Shown here: positions 43,835 through 56,393 of the stretch, piece by piece
How the letters are laid out: every line of letters begins with the position of its first letter
Position numbering within the stretch: position 1 is the stretch's first letter
NCBI GenBank assembly: GCA_965649825.1
Contig: OZ287705.1
Span: 682,001 to 746,000 of the forward strand
Origin: Penicillus capitatus
Lineage: Eukaryota > Chlorophyta
DNA: 64,000 nucleotides
Direction: 5' to 3'
Notes under the pieces: model-generated
Databases searched by the model: none
The model's input: only the letters and a program-made list of their open reading frames with translations
Told to the model about the DNA's origin: nothing
Made by a program: the position numbers and the translations under genes

Positions 43835-46800
43835 TTAAGCTTCGAGTTCTGAGGCGAGTTCGCCCAGCAGATGTCGAGGAGAGTTCAGCGATGTGTCCAC
43901 CATCATCATCATTCCTCCGTTCGACATAAGATCGTACGATCGGTGAAATGTCACAGGCTCATCTGCATCGGATTCCACCAATCCCGGAATCTCTTTCGGA
44001 AGCTTGTCGGCGATCTCTTCAGAATTGTTGTTCAAACACTGCATGGCGACCTGCAACGCAACGGGTTCCGTCGGAGAGTGCTCCACCATGGAATACGGGG
44101 ACGATCCGGCATGAACGGCACCGTAAGAAGGCGTCGAGCGAGCAGGACAGGAAGGCATGGCATAGGGCGGCAGCATATCATAGTGTGGCGCTCCGGGAAC
44201 AGAGACAACGGGATAGGCGGGTGGCGGCGGCGGTGGCGGCGCTGCTGGAATCATCAGAGATCCGTAACTGCCTATTGGAGAGTAGGTACCAGACATGAAC
44301 ATCATTTGCACAGCAGGACCACTGTCGTGCGCCGTATAACGTGCCGTCTCGCACGAAAGCGGCGAATACAGTCCGTTCTGACTCCCACCTGCGTTCTTCT
44401 CCGGAGATGGATCTGTCAGATCACTGGCGAATCCGACAACGGATCGATCCATCGCCGGCGTCGTATACATATCCGATGGGAGACAGGCGGATTGGACACT
44501 GGTCAGTGGCTCGGAATGTCTCCTTTCGGGTACGGCAGCCGAGAGCACCGGCGAAGCATTGGACCCAAACAGTTCATACTCTGGATACGATTCGATCGAG
44601 TGCTCGACGGTATGCACCGTGCCAGACGACTCACTGGAGGAGCACTGCATGGCCTGGCTCACACTGTCGCTGTCTGTCTTTGGACACATGGAGATGGAGG
44701 AATCTTCGGACAGCGACTGTTTGTCAGACTCCAATCTCCTCGAAGCAGCACGTCCAAGAAGGACAGGCGCAGCTGACATCGATGTGGACGACTGCAGCGG
44801 AGGGAAATCTGGATCTGACAGGGACGGTGCGTGCACCGGAATCGGCAACGGTTTACCTGAGGAGATCTCCCAGGCCGTTTTGGACGTCTTGCCTTGGCCG
44901 GAATCCACGCTGGCGGCTCGCACGATCACAATATTGCCGTTCCGATGGACAACGTCCTTCTCCGCATCGATCCTGCTTTGAATCACGGCCTTTTCCGAAG
45001 GCTTCGGGATCGACGCCAGCACCACCTTCTGCGTTTCTTCCATCTGCTGTGGACTGCAGAAACTGGATACCGGCAGCCTGGACGACGTGATGGATTTTGC
45101 ACTGGACAGCGACAGAGAGCGGTGAGGCAGTGACTTCTGTTGATGTTTCTGTCCAACCTGCTGCCATCCAGCCGCCGTTCCACCATTCATCGCATTCTTC
45201 TTCACTCCGTTCCCTTCATACAGCGTGCCGCTGTTTCGCATCGCTGGTGGTTTTCTCCGTCCAGCGCTCGCTGTGACCCAGCCTTCATCATCTGCCTTTG
45301 TTTTGGGCGTGGATCCTGTGAGATGGTCTTTGGCATGTCCATCGCCATCTGCCGGTTTGGATGTCTCTTCTGGCAGGGATTCGATCAGAGACTGCAACTT
45401 TCGGCGAACTTTCCGTGCGTACTTCGCGCCCACGTTCTCCTGTTGTGCGTTCGCAATGGCCTGGTTGATTTTCTCGACGACATCCATCATGGCATCGCGC
45501 CCAGCAACGCTCCCGATTTCCAGTACAAAGTTCGCACAGTTGACGGCCTCTTCCAGTGCTGCCTTGATGGCACACCTCGTGCTTTCTAAGGAATCGTCGG
45601 GATCGTTCTTTTGAGCATCCGAGAGCTTCTTGAGACTGGAACGACGTCCAGAGTTCTTTTCCGGACTGTCTGGGTCCGTCGATCGATCGCTCTGTTTCTT
45701 GTTCTTTCTTCTGGATGACGATCGTTTGCTTTCGGCCGCCGCCGCCGCTTCCGCCGCCTCCTCTTCTAGAAGCGCCGCCATGTTGGCGTCGGCGCGCTCC
45801 ACGCGCTCCTCATAATCCGCTGCCTGTTCAGCAGCCTTGGCCCACGCATCATCGAAGCAGTCTTTCTCAGATTTCCGAGCCGCCTCTCCACCCATGTACG
45901 CCCTCTTCAGTTTCGCCTCCAGAAGTTTCTGCTGTCGCGTTGTCTTTCCATGCTGCCCACACAGAACAAACGCCGGCGAAGCGCCATCAATACCATCGGC
46001 CTTTGCCCTCCAATCACAGCCAAGCAAAGCAAGTGTATACATCATCTCCTTCTTATTCGCCATAGCTGCGTGATGCATGGCGGTGCCACCAACGCTGTCT
46101 CGGCTGTTCACGTCTGCTCCCAAATCCACGAGCTTCAGCACCATGAGCTTGTCGCCGCAACCGGCAGCAAGATGCAGTGCCGTCCGTCCTTCGTTATCTC
46201 TGGCACCGATGTCGGCACCGAGCTCAACGAGCTTCTCGGCGACAGGCAGTAATCTGGATCGGTCCTGTTCCATCTGTGACATCTGCAACGCCTCTGTCTT
46301 CTTGAGCAGCAACTCCAGTCCCTCTCTTTCCCGTTCAAAATCTCGACTCCACTTGTCCCACTCATCATCGTCATCATCCTTATGTCGGTGGAGATGATGA
46401 TGCTCTTTGTCGACCGTCGTCGTCTCGCATCTATAGCTATCCAATGCGGCATCTGGATTCAAAAAGAGCGATCCTGGCCGTCTTCCACGTGTTGCTTTCC
46501 TGAGAAGACTCATGAGTTCCGCCCCCTTCCATGTACTGCATGATCGTGCGTTTGATGGTAAGTGTGCTCTATCCAAATCGTTCAAACACATACTACTCAG
46601 CGTCTCTGAGTTGCCTGTGCGAAAACGATGCGTTCGTCAAGAGAGTCCGGTCGTCAGGAAGACTGCCTACCCAGAGTGGCCCATGCAAAACCCGTCCGGA
46701 CAGGCACCATGCCTCCAAAACTGCTAGACTCCTCTCTGGAACCTTTCGACAGTACGGACGACGATACACCGGATCTCCTTAAGGACAGACTGCCGAGTCC

Positions 46801-48849
46801 CTGAGCACAGACATCCCCATTATGGCAAGCAAGGAATGGAGAGGAGGTGCCGATCCTGCCTGCAAGTTTCCATTGGAGCCTGCCGTGACGCCAGACGGTA
46901 CGTGAGCCAACGCAGAGTACGTTCCGTGTGCTGTGTTCTGCAATGGAGTGCATTCTGACATATCGCGTGCATTTAGATCGGCACCCAATTCGACCAGTTT
47001 TACAACGGCATCGAGAAATCCGCAGCCGGCTGCCAAATGAAGAGGCGTATTCTGAGCGTTGTCTCGACTGTGTACAGAACATCCAGCCTGCAGACAGGCC
47101 AAGATCAGAAGTGCCATGGACAGAGGCCTCTGCCATGCCTTGACAAGTGGATCAATGACATGCGCCTGACCAAAAGCAGCGGCATAGTGTAACGGCGTGC
47201 TGCCGTCCTTTGTTTGGGAAGAAACGGCAGCTCCATGTTTGATGAGCTTCAAAACAATGTCCTTTCTCCCGGCACGGGCGGCAATGTGCAGTGGTGTCTC
47301 CACATTGCGATCGTCGGTCGCTGGTTTCAACCTTGCCCCTAATTCTACCAGCAGTCCAATAACATCCACGTGTCCCGGACCCTGATCACACGCATTGCTC
47401 GCTAAGAGCAAGGTGGGAGAATGGTATGGACCTTCATCGTCGCCAGCTGCAGACATGTCCACCCCTTTGCCGTCTTGACCTCTGTATCTGCTCCAAGTTC
47501 GATCAACTTGGCAACAGCTTCGCACTGTCCGGCATCGGCTGCCAAGTGTAAGGGTGAGTATCCTGCTCTCGTGTCGCACTCTTTTAATGTGGCACCGAGT
47601 TCTAACAGTCGCTCGATGGCGGAAGCTCGGCCGTGCAAGGCTGCATAGTGCAGGGGTGTCCGTCCGTGGCAGTCTTTCACATCGACGGCGTGATTCAAGT
47701 CGACCAATACAGAGATGGCATTGACCCATCCCCAATTGGCCGCCGAATGCAGCGGTGTGAACTGATACGTGTCTCTGCTGTCCACTCGGCAGCCCAGTTC
47801 TGTCACAAGAATGCGTATTAAATCGACCCATCCTTGTTCGGCGGCGACGTGGACGGCAGTTCTGCCCTCTTCACTCTGTACCCATGACGGACAGCCCAAC
47901 ATATGCAGCTTCCTCACGACTTCGATCCGATTCCATGCAGATGCGCAGTACAACGGCGTGCATCCGTCTCTGTCCTTTGCAGCGGGATTACCCCCCAACT
48001 GAATGAGCTTCAAGACAGCCGGCAGATGTCCTTCGCCGCACGCAACATGCAATGGCGTCGAACCCACAGAATCTCGAACGTCGACTTTGGCACCCAGCCG
48101 AACCAACGCTTCGATCGATCCCACCTGGACACAGAAAACAACACATCACGCTCTTACGGACGTCGCTTTCGTCGTTACCTGATTGTAGGCGGCCGCATAG
48201 TGTAGAGGTGTCCATGTGTTGGCGCTTTGGCAGTGTACGTCACAGTTAAATTTCTTGATCAGCTTTTCGATATTCGACACCTTGCCTTCCATCGCTGCAA
48301 GATGCAATGCAGACCATCCGAGGATCTGTTGGACAGCAGAGATGCCTGTCTTGCTGGCATCCTCTGTTAATTGAAGCACTTCCTGATTTCGCCCATCGCA
48401 CGCAGCAATGTCCCAACCGAGATGGAGAAATCCTAAGAAATCTTGCATGCAGCCACGTCGAGCGACTTCATGCAACGGTGTACAGCCAGACGTATCTTCC
48501 AGTAGAGCAGCTATCAGCATCGATATCAATTGTACCTTCCATCCCATTCATCTTCTCACTCTCCAATGAGATGATCGCGCACTTGATTTTGAACAGCTGC
48601 CAGATGGACAGGTGTGCAATTGAGTATGTCACGTGAGAGTAAGACAGCAGGTCCTCCGTGTTCCAGCAGTCCCTTGATGATTCCCAAGTGTCCTCGCATC
48701 ACAGCCAAATGCAGAGGCGTCCTGCCTTCTGCATCTCTTGCCGTGACGTCCGCCCCCTGCCGAAGCAGTCGGAGTAACTCCTGCTCGTTTCCTTTGCGTG
48801 CAATCTTGTGCAGCAGTGTTGACCTTGGTCCAAGACTGGCAAAAGACAT
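43835..48849 (-). CDS. Large multi-ankyrin protein
   Basis: Starts MSFASLGPRSTLLHKIARKG at 48849 and runs through several exons to 43835, in the order of 1,500 residues. The N-terminal two thirds are at least 15 ankyrin repeats (DAEGRTPLHLAVMRGHLGII, DSVGSTPLHVACGEGHLPAV, CHGRTPLHYAALHGRASAIE, DNEGRTALHLAAGCGDKLMV). The last exon (about 46514-43835) adds an acidic His/Asp stretch, a coiled coil with poly-Ala (EEEAAEAAAAAESKRSSSRR), and a long Ser/Pro-rich tail including an eight-Pro run. The layout recalls ANKHD1/MASK-like scaffolds but no KH domain is visible. A cytosolic or nuclear protein-binding scaffold is likely. Repeats are not tied to exons here, unlike the gene at 6027. Confidence 0.85.
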
Positions 48850-49207
48850 CTAATGAAGCACACGATCACTCATTATTGCACTGAGAACAGTTCGGTGAGA
48901 TTTGTGGGAGAGTGACGTGACGTGGTGACTCGGCCTTACTGCAGCGCGTACGTTGTCGTCTCGACCGAAACGGAAAAATTCGTCGCGGGCGGGGCGTGGC
49001 TTTGTTCAAAGAAATAGAAGTTGCAAGCAATGGTCTTCTCGAACAGTGGCGGCCCAAACGATGATTGTGTGAACTGAGCGACGGCGTTCCTTCGAAAATC
49101 AAAATGCAAAGCGCAAGCGGATCTCAGGATGTCGTAGGGAAGGTCTTCGACGCGACGTGTCGCATCAGAGGATAGACCGTCACATCGATGTCCCAAACGC
49201 CGATCGA
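48850..49207. promoter_or_regulatory. Divergent promoter region between ankyrin and exonuclease genes
   Basis: Short gap between two divergent start codons. Contains the octamer GTCACATC at 49179-49186, just upstream of the + gene. No other known element is recognised. Confidence 0.4.
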
Positions 49208-51029
49208 ATGAACACAGCCTCGACACCGCCTGTCGGCGAAAAGGAGCTGCAGGAATGCTTGGAGGAGTTGGAAGAGATGCTGAAGCAACGCCGACGGAAC
49301 TTTGGCGAACGGGTGCAGTTTCTGGACGCGCATGTGTTTCCATCGGTCGTCTGTGTGACTCGATGTGTGCGACAAGACTGCTGCTGTGTTTTAGCTCGAT
49401 CCGGTAGAGCGTATGGACTTCCTGCTCAAATGCTTGCTGCATCTGATGGGACGTGAGCCCGACTGTGCCTCCCAGCTGCGTCATCTATTGCTGGAGATCA
49501 TTCCCACCTCCATCGTCAGGCGCTCTGTTCAGATCTTGAGCTTCTCGGCTGAAAAGACGTGTCTTTTTCGAAGGAGGTGCCTGACGTGCTGTGGGCGTCG
49601 GTTGTGGATCTGTTTGAGGGGTACTGTCGATCGGGAGTGCCACGACTGGCCGTTAAGGTTGTCACATCAGGGTCGCATCTTGTCAATCGCTCCTTGACGT
49701 GACGTTCTTCAGGTTGCCAAGACGTTTCGTTTGACCTCGAGTCAGATCGTGAATGTGGATCTGGTCGCATACATTCGAAGCCTCTTCGAATGCCACAGCA
49801 CGCACACACCTGCACTCTCCCTCTTGATACACTTTGAAGATCTGAGCAGCCATTTTGACGTTATGGAGATCGCCAAGAAGCTCGTGAAGGGGAATTCCAT
49901 GGATAAGTCCATGTCATGGATTCAGTCATTAGATGAACGATACCGTCACGAGATCATTCGCATGTGCCAGTCCGAAAACAAATGGAAACTGGCCTGGACA
50001 GTGGCCAAGGCACTCAATCTCGACAAAGACTACAGTCATGTGCATCTGCAGCTTCGCAAGGAGAGCATTCAGAAACTGATCAAGAAGCAGAACTGGCAGA
50101 TTGCTGTATCGCTGGCCGAGGACAGCGAGGAACTGCAGGTCAGCAGTCATCGTGTCTGTTTTATATGATGGATGGCTTGTGGACACCGTCTAGGCCTTTG
50201 TGGTTGACGCCATGATGCAATGCAATGAGGTCGATCTGGCTGCCGAGTACCAAAAGGCATTCGGTCTTCCAAGTGCATCTGTGTCGGTGGACGATGTGTC
50301 CCTTGCCGCGCGCCGTGAACAGTGGAGGCAGAATTACTATCAACTTCAGCTGCCAGATGAGAGCGTGATGCTGGTCACGACAGAGCAACAACTAAGCGAC
50401 GCCCAAGCTGTTCTTTGCTGTCAGTCAAGAATCGGTTTTGACATGGAATGGAAACCGGGCACTGGGTCGACTCACGCCAGCACCTTACAGGTCCAGAAAG
50501 ACAAAGCCTGTTTGCACTGCCTATCATCTCCGTGTGTTTTCAGTTGGCTGGCGAGCATTTCTGCTACATTCTTGATCTGCTTGCCCTGCAAAAGAGCGAG
50601 GCGCTGCACAGAGTGGTACAAGCAGTGTTCTGCGATCGGGGCATTATGAAACTCGGTTTCAGTCCATCGCAGGATTTGAGAGGCATCGAAGTCATCTGCC
50701 GAGTACAGAAACCTGCCAACGTCTGCGATCTGCAACGAATGTGGAGCGTCTACCGTCAAAAGCCGCCGCCGCCGCCGCCCTCCAGTTCTGCCACTAGAGA
50801 CAGGCATCGTGCTCCGCGGTCGAAGGCTGTCCAAATGGTGGGATTGAGTGAGGTCGTTCTCACTCTTCTGGGAAAGCCGTTGGACAAGTTCATGCAGATG
50901 TCTAACTGGAACAGGCGTCCTTTGACAGAGGGGCAAATCTGCTATGCTGCACAGGATGCTCATGTCTTGCTTGCGCTTTACGATCACATGGCAGCGGGCG
51001 TCGACACGTCGCTGTCATCGTTGTGTTAA
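49208..51029 (+). CDS. DEDDy 3'-5' exonuclease, EXD3/mut-7-like
   Basis: Helical N-terminal half (LEELEEMLKQRRRNFGERVQ, MDFLLKCLLHLMGREPDC, VDLVAYIRSLFECHS, RKESIQKLIKKQNWQIAVSL) followed by the exonuclease domain: FDMEWKPG (ExoI, D-x-E), KLGFSPSQDLRGIE (ExoII) and CYAAQDAHVLLALYDH (ExoIII, Y-x3-D). All four acidic residues and the Tyr are present, so it should be active on RNA or DNA 3' ends. Helical N-terminal domain plus DEDDy matches EXD3/mut-7, linked to small-RNA maturation and decay. A Pro run (50763-50779) lies in the domain linker. Several short introns, one containing GTCACATC (49661-49668). The stop lies only 12 bases from the next start codon. Confidence 0.87.
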
Positions 51030-51041
51030 CATCTGGCGAAA

Positions 51042-52380
51042 ATGTCTGTTGAGGCATCGCTCGAAACACATTTGGCAGAAACCCGTGCGGCCCTCGAAGA
51101 GATAACGCGGTGTCTTCTGGAAAAGAACGACGACGAGGGCGAGTATGACGCGACGGAGAGTTCGGAGCTCATAAAGCTCAGAGACGAACTCGAATGCTCT
51201 CTTCGCGAAACAGAGAAGGCTCTGCTGCAATTGAAGAAGGAACGTCTGCTTGAAGAAGTGCGAAAATAGCAAGTCTATTGGCGATCTTATGACCTGGTTG
51301 TGGAGCGCAGTGCTCGGCGAATGGCGAAGAAGAAGAGCTGGATGAAGTCACCGGAGAAGTGGAGGATGTATTGTTGGATGACGAGAGGCATCGATAACGA
51401 AACGCGATCTGCCGATCATGGTGTCTGTGTGTTAGAGTGAGAGAATTGGAAGCGGCTTTGGAGGAGATGCATGCAGCCATTGAAGATGCCACAAGGAAAG
51501 GGCAGCAGCAAGAGACAGCGCACTTTGCCGAATGGGAGATGTATGGACGGGGCGTAGCTTCGAAGCTGATGGCGCAGATGGGGTGGGCACGAACACATGA
51601 CTGAAGGCATCGAACAGACGCGTGGCTGTTTAGATATATCGACGGCAAAGGCCTTGGCCGAGAGAAACAGGGCGTGACGACGCATCTCATCTCCAAAGGA
51701 ATGCATTCGGTAAAGAGGGCAGGACTGGGGACATGTCAGGCGAACGGTATGTTCATTGCCCAGATGTTTGTGGAGTTTAGAAGAGATGTTTGACAGAGAT
51801 CGAGGCGAAGAAGAAAACGAAGAGAGGTGGTCGAGCGAAGACGGCGAGGAAACGGATGCGACAGGAAAAGAAAGAAAGGGAGGGGCAATTCGATGATGCG
51901 GAGGAGGAGGGTGTGTTCTCAATCGTCAATCGCGTCATCGGTCTGTGCGAACGCTCTTGATCTAAGAGATGCGATCTCAAAGTGCTCAGGCGATTCTTCC
52001 AGAAGCGATAGAGAAGCCAAAGAAGCAAGCAGCAGTTTGACTCGCGCGTCTGTAAAGAGGACGAAGAGCGATGCCAAGGGTGCACGAGATGGAGTCCGTG
52101 CTCGAGAGATGCTGGCAGTGCAGGAAGGAAAAGTGGCGGCTGCTCGAAAACGCGTCCGACATCTGGAAGAAGCCATTCGACGCAATGCCAAGAACAAGGT
52201 CCAATCTGCACATAGCTGCATCGATCTATGCAACGTCGTTTTCTGTAGAGTCTGTTGAGGGCGATCGAGGAGAAACTGCGGCATGCGAAGGCAGATTTGG
52301 AGGACGCACAGCACAAACACTTACATATCGTAAAAGACCTTCAACGAAACGCCAGAAATCAGCAGTCAGAGAGGTTTTAA
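51042..52380 (+). CDS. ZGPAT-like G-patch/coiled-coil protein without zinc finger
   Basis: Spliced chain: N-terminal coiled coil (MSVEASLETHLAETRAALEE, LIKLRDELECSLRETEKALL), an acidic linker, VRELEAALEEMHAAIEDATR, then EWEMYGRGVASKLMAQMG | YIDGKGLGREKQGVTTHLI, a G-patch interrupted by a 49-bp intron. It continues with a Lys/Arg-rich stretch (KKKTKRGGRAKTARKRMRQE), GVFSIVNRVI, and a C-terminal coiled coil (ARKRVRHLEEAIRRNAKNK | ...RAIEEKLRHAKADLEDAQ). This is the ZGPAT order (N-coil, G-patch, C-coil), but the CCCH zinc finger and Tudor part are not visible. The intron at 51388-51435 uses a GC donor. G-patches activate DEAH helicases in splicing. The gene starts 12 bases after the exonuclease stop. 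Confidence 0.8.
51388..51435 (+). other. GC-AG intron in ZGPAT-like gene
   Basis: Only a GC donor at 51388 keeps the frame (DDER | VRELEAAL); the intron is 48 bp and ends GTGTTAG. Confidence 0.6.
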
Positions 52381-52491
52381 ACGTGATCTATGTTGTACTG
52401 ACTGGAAAACACCGACTCTTACTGCGACTTGTCTCGTCTCATATGTCTCCATCGGTCTTGCCTATCCCTCCCTTTATACGCTTGAATGGCC

Positions 52492-54122
52492 TCATGAGGG
52501 TATTTCGTAGTCGTCGACGATCGTCCGTTTGGACTCGGTAGGAGGGGCCAGTTTGAGTCCATAGTCCGGCAGTTGCTTGAAGAGTCGCATGAGAACTTGA
52601 GGCGTGTGTTCTCGAATAAGCAATCCGTTGCGCATCATCTCGAAATTCGTCGTCTCGTTACTCCAGATCAGATGCTCGATGAAGAAATCGTGCAGTGATT
52701 TGTCGTCCAACAGAGAGCTCTTGATGAATGCCTAAAAGCGAAGGACTCAGCTAGAAGGCTGAGTGGCTATCGGCATTACTTCTCTGTCAAAGGGAAGCAT
52801 AAAACACCTCCTGGTGTCTTCTTCCGTCGGCGCACAATCGCAACGATCTCGGCGTCCCTTGAGATCAGAGTACTTATTGTACACGTAATGGAGAATGGCG
52901 GCGTGGTCCGATGTGATCTCTCTAGACAACAGCACCGTGTTGGCGACCGCAGACCAGGAGAAATGATCATCTGTGCGTACTCTGGCTTTTTCGTATAAAA
53001 ATACCAACGGTGTGCTCCGTTCGGTCGAATGCCTTGTTCCAACCGCGCCGCCGATTTGCCATTTCCATAAGCAACGAAATAGTTTGGATTTCCCTTGGAA
53101 ATCGTTTCATAGTTCTTGAAGTAGAGATCGGATCGGACATGGGCAAAGTTCCGCTTGAAGAGGGACGCCTCCAAGAAGGGCTCCACAACGTGATCGTGCT
53201 CCGGCAATGCCTCGTAGTTTGGAAACACGACAATATTGACCTATCCCACACAGTTCACACCCCACGCCCACACACATGGCAGGGGACGCACAGATTTGTC
53301 CAGACTGTTCAGGTACTGCTGTATGTTGTAGTCTGGAGTGCTTCCTGGATAGAAGAGCTCATCTGTGTCCAGATGAATCATCCATTCGATGCCGTCCTTG
53401 AATCCTTGCTTCAGGGCCACTTCCATGTTCAGCGTTTGCATGACGAACAGTTCATGGTTGCAGGGTTTGTTGAAGAATGCCCCGAGCCAGGATTCGTTCC
53501 AGGCACGGCTGTTTGCCTTCATGTGATCGAGCTTGTAGTTATTGCCAAAGACTTTCACACCAGCCCATTTTTCCAGTTCGTGCCGAGCCGCTTCGTGATC
53601 TGCCTGTCCATTGGTGAAGAGATAGAAATCCGAGACGCCGATGGCCGAATGGTATTTGATCCAGAGCTTCGTCGATTCCACATTTCCAGAGGTGGTCGTC
53701 ACGATGGCCACCTAGATGCCCATCAGACCCTCCGTCGCGTCACAGCCAAGGCAGGAACGCACTCGTGGTTCGTTAAACTGCTCGACGAATTCGGTATTCG
53801 ATGGAATATGGACATCGACCAGTTGATGCTGATGGGACGTGTGTGTCTCCATTTTGTCAACGGGAGGACCCGTCCTGCATCGAAGGGATGACGAGGTCAC
53901 GCATCGCAGCTTCTCTGGGTGATATGCTTACCATGTCATATGGGATTCGACAACGATAAGTTCAGTTCGATTGAATGCCTGGGGACAGAGTCACAAGGGA
54001 GTGAGGGAAAGGGGAGGTGCCTCGAGGAAGAAAGCATAGATGCACAGAAGGACGGGCAGACCGACGAGGGTCTGCAATAGATAGCGCGGCTGCGGAGGAG
54101 CTTTGGACTGGATGGTCGACAT
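52492..54122 (-). CDS. Glycosyltransferase family 92 (type II membrane protein)
   Basis: The first exon encodes a short N-terminus and one hydrophobic anchor (LLQTLVGLPVLLCIYAFFL), then stem exons. The catalytic exon reads AIVTTTSGNVESTKLWIKYH, GVSDFYLFTNGQ, EWMIHLDTDELFYP (DxD metal site), YNIQQYLNSLDK. Later exons carry VVFPNYEALPEHDHVVEPFL, FKRNFAHVRSDLYFKNYE, GKSAARLEQGIRPNGAHRWY, ending VDDYEIPS. Layout and the LDTDE motif match GT92 (DUF23) Golgi glycosyltransferases, which add galactose or other sugars to glycans. The start at 54122 is chosen for the anchor; the join of exon 1 to exon 2 is not resolved. Confidence 0.8.
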
Positions 54123-54369
54123 GGCAGAGTTGATGAAAAGAGGATGACGATTGACTCCGTTCGGCGTCAAACCGACGGTTAGCCGTTGTTCCTTGTCGTC
54201 GGACAGAGGCAACCAACCGTGCGTCTGTGTTTCTTAACCGTCTATTGCTTGAATCTTCATTCCTTTTGTCGTATTGCGTCCATTCCGATACGCTCGCCAT
54301 CATCTCCACGTTGACACAGAAGGACAAGGCGATGCGTATGGCCCTGGCAGATAAACAGCATCCAGCACC

Positions 54370-56393
54370 ATGGCGCTCGACCAGCAGCAGGTCTCGAAAA
54401 CCGAAAGCGCACTCGGTCTCGAAGTCATCGGAGAAAATGTGGATGGTATGACCCAACCACTGATTGCTTCAACAACGCAGCTCGCAGAACGTGCGTGCGT
54501 GAGTACAGTGAATGGTTCAGATTGTTCGTAGAGGCCAGAGACGGATGCTGATGGACGTGGATCTGGATGCCACGACTGTCATGCCAGATGAAAAGGCAGA
54601 ATCCCGTATTCCTTGCTGTTCTGTCGATTCGCCACCACATCAGCAATATCATCCATACGAACGCCAGAAAGAGAATCTCTCAAGCTGCCGCCGCCGTCAA
54701 GAAGAGATCCGTCCAGACGATGCGCTCCGCAATAGACCCTCAAGAATCCCATGCAAACCGCAGGCTGCACAGCGCAATAGGGGAGACGGCAGCGTCGATT
54801 TCAAGGATGGCGAGAAAGATGATGATAATAACAGTGCCTGCGATGGGCATCAAGGGAATGACCAGTTTATGGAAATGGACAGAAAAATGCGTCGTTTGCG
54901 TGAAAGAATGGATCGATGGTCTTTCGACCTCAAACAATGGAGCCATCAGATGAATGGCCGACTCGAAGTGCACAGACATCGGTCGTATGTATGCTTGGAT
55001 CCATCCTGTCGTGTGTTTGACAGGAGTTGCATCGACAGTTGGACAGGGCAACGACGGCACGTATCTTTAACGCGGTCGTTCGAACGGTAAGGGCTGCTGT
55101 GGATGTTGGATGCTGGGCTGAAGTGGCGGCGGGTGTTTGTGGCGATGTAGATCGTGTTGTCCACGGGTCGCCAACTTATCCTGCAAGCTGTTCTTGCATT
55201 CTTTGCTACAGAATTGCCGATGGCGTCGTCTGGAGATATATCCTCCACGCGTTGTCCAGAGAGGAACGCCCTGCGATACAGGCTGCGTTCTTTTCGTAGA
55301 CTCCTCGGCGAGAGCAGGGAGAGCAATTCAGCACCGTTACTGTCCAGCATGCTCAAGGCTTTTACCCGCGGCATGTCGTGGGCCAGAAATCATCGATTCT
55401 CAAAGAACGAGCAGCAGCAGCGTCCCGATGGAGACATCGAAGACGGTCAGCCACGTCAGAGGAATCGATATTCTCTTCGTCCTTTTGGTGTCAAGCCCCT
55501 CGGTATGCCGAACACGTGTGTCGCTGAGGGATGACGCTCGGGGTGGATGTCTTTTAGGGAGAGGTGCGAAGAAGACCCGCCGCCGGAATGCGATTGGGCC
55601 GGCCGTCAATTCGGTCGAGACATCATCTGGAGGACAGCATAAAGAGATCTATCCACCTTTCTTCAACATATCATTCAAAGGCAGTCATACATGTGCACTA
55701 TCCGATAAGGTGCCTCAACCGGCATCAGGAAGCAACACCTCCCTGCGGAGTGGTGCAGCAATAAATCATCCATCGGCGAAAAGAGAACTCTCACTCCGAC
55801 AGCGGAAACCGCGTTTCACGAGACGTCAGCCTCAGTTGCCTTCTCAGAAAATGCCGCGTGCAGCCACCAGGCGTGTTGGACGTAGCAGCAACTCGGAAGA
55901 GGGGGTGGTGGTCTCTGAGAGTCTATTAGAGGCAATAAAGCCAGACGCGTGGAATTCTCCTCCCTCACACCTCGAAGCAGAATCCGATAAGATGCTACTC
56001 CATCCAGAAATGCTCTGGAGCAGCAGCACCGAGAACAGTATCCATACCCTGTGGAACGAGAACAGGCGTTCGTTCTCGGAGAGGCGTATCCAACAACCAC
56101 TCTCTTCGTTCTTCACAACCAGTTCGGAGGGTAAAGAGAGTGAGGGGTCGGATATGAGCTTCTTTGTCGGCTCTGAGAGCTCCATTGAGAATCCATTCTA
56201 CGATTCCCTCGATCTCCTGGACAGATGGGACGAAGAGTGTGTGTATCGAGAAGCCAAATGGCTTTACCTCAGTCCGAATCTTGTGTACGGCGTCGAAGAT
56301 ATCGAAGAGAGAGACGATGTGAGGCAGACAGCAGTTCGCGGAGATGTGGACGAAATAAAAACGAAGTGGATCTCAGTGAATGATTTTATCTAA
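54370..56393 (+). CDS. Unknown protein, coiled coil and possible membrane segment
   Basis: Proposed chain: MALDQQQVSKTESALGLEVI | RRMLMDVDLDATTVMPD... | MRRLRERMDRWSFDLKQWSH | ELHRQLDRATTARIFNAVVR | IVLSTGRQLILQAVLAFFAT, then, after an intron at about 55501-55557, a long Ser/Arg/Glu-rich exon ending IKTKWISVNDFI at 56393. Four junctions have GT/AG sites and keep one frame. The IVLSTGRQLILQAVLAFFAT stretch could be a membrane helix. No domain recognised. The opposite strand also has hydrophobic frames (near 54640-54960), so strand assignment is not fully secure in the 5' half. Confidence 0.45.

Noticed and set aside
51416-52320. Long Ser/Leu-rich minus-strand frames opposite the ZGPAT-like gene
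   Set aside because: Antisense shadows of Lys/Arg/Glu-rich coding exons; the + strand chain contains clear G-patch and coiled coils.
55137-56393. Uninterrupted 418-codon + frame as a single exon
   Set aside because: The first ~140 codons are Cys/Arg/Ser-rich and unlike protein; using the GT-AG introns gives a better frame that joins the same last exon.
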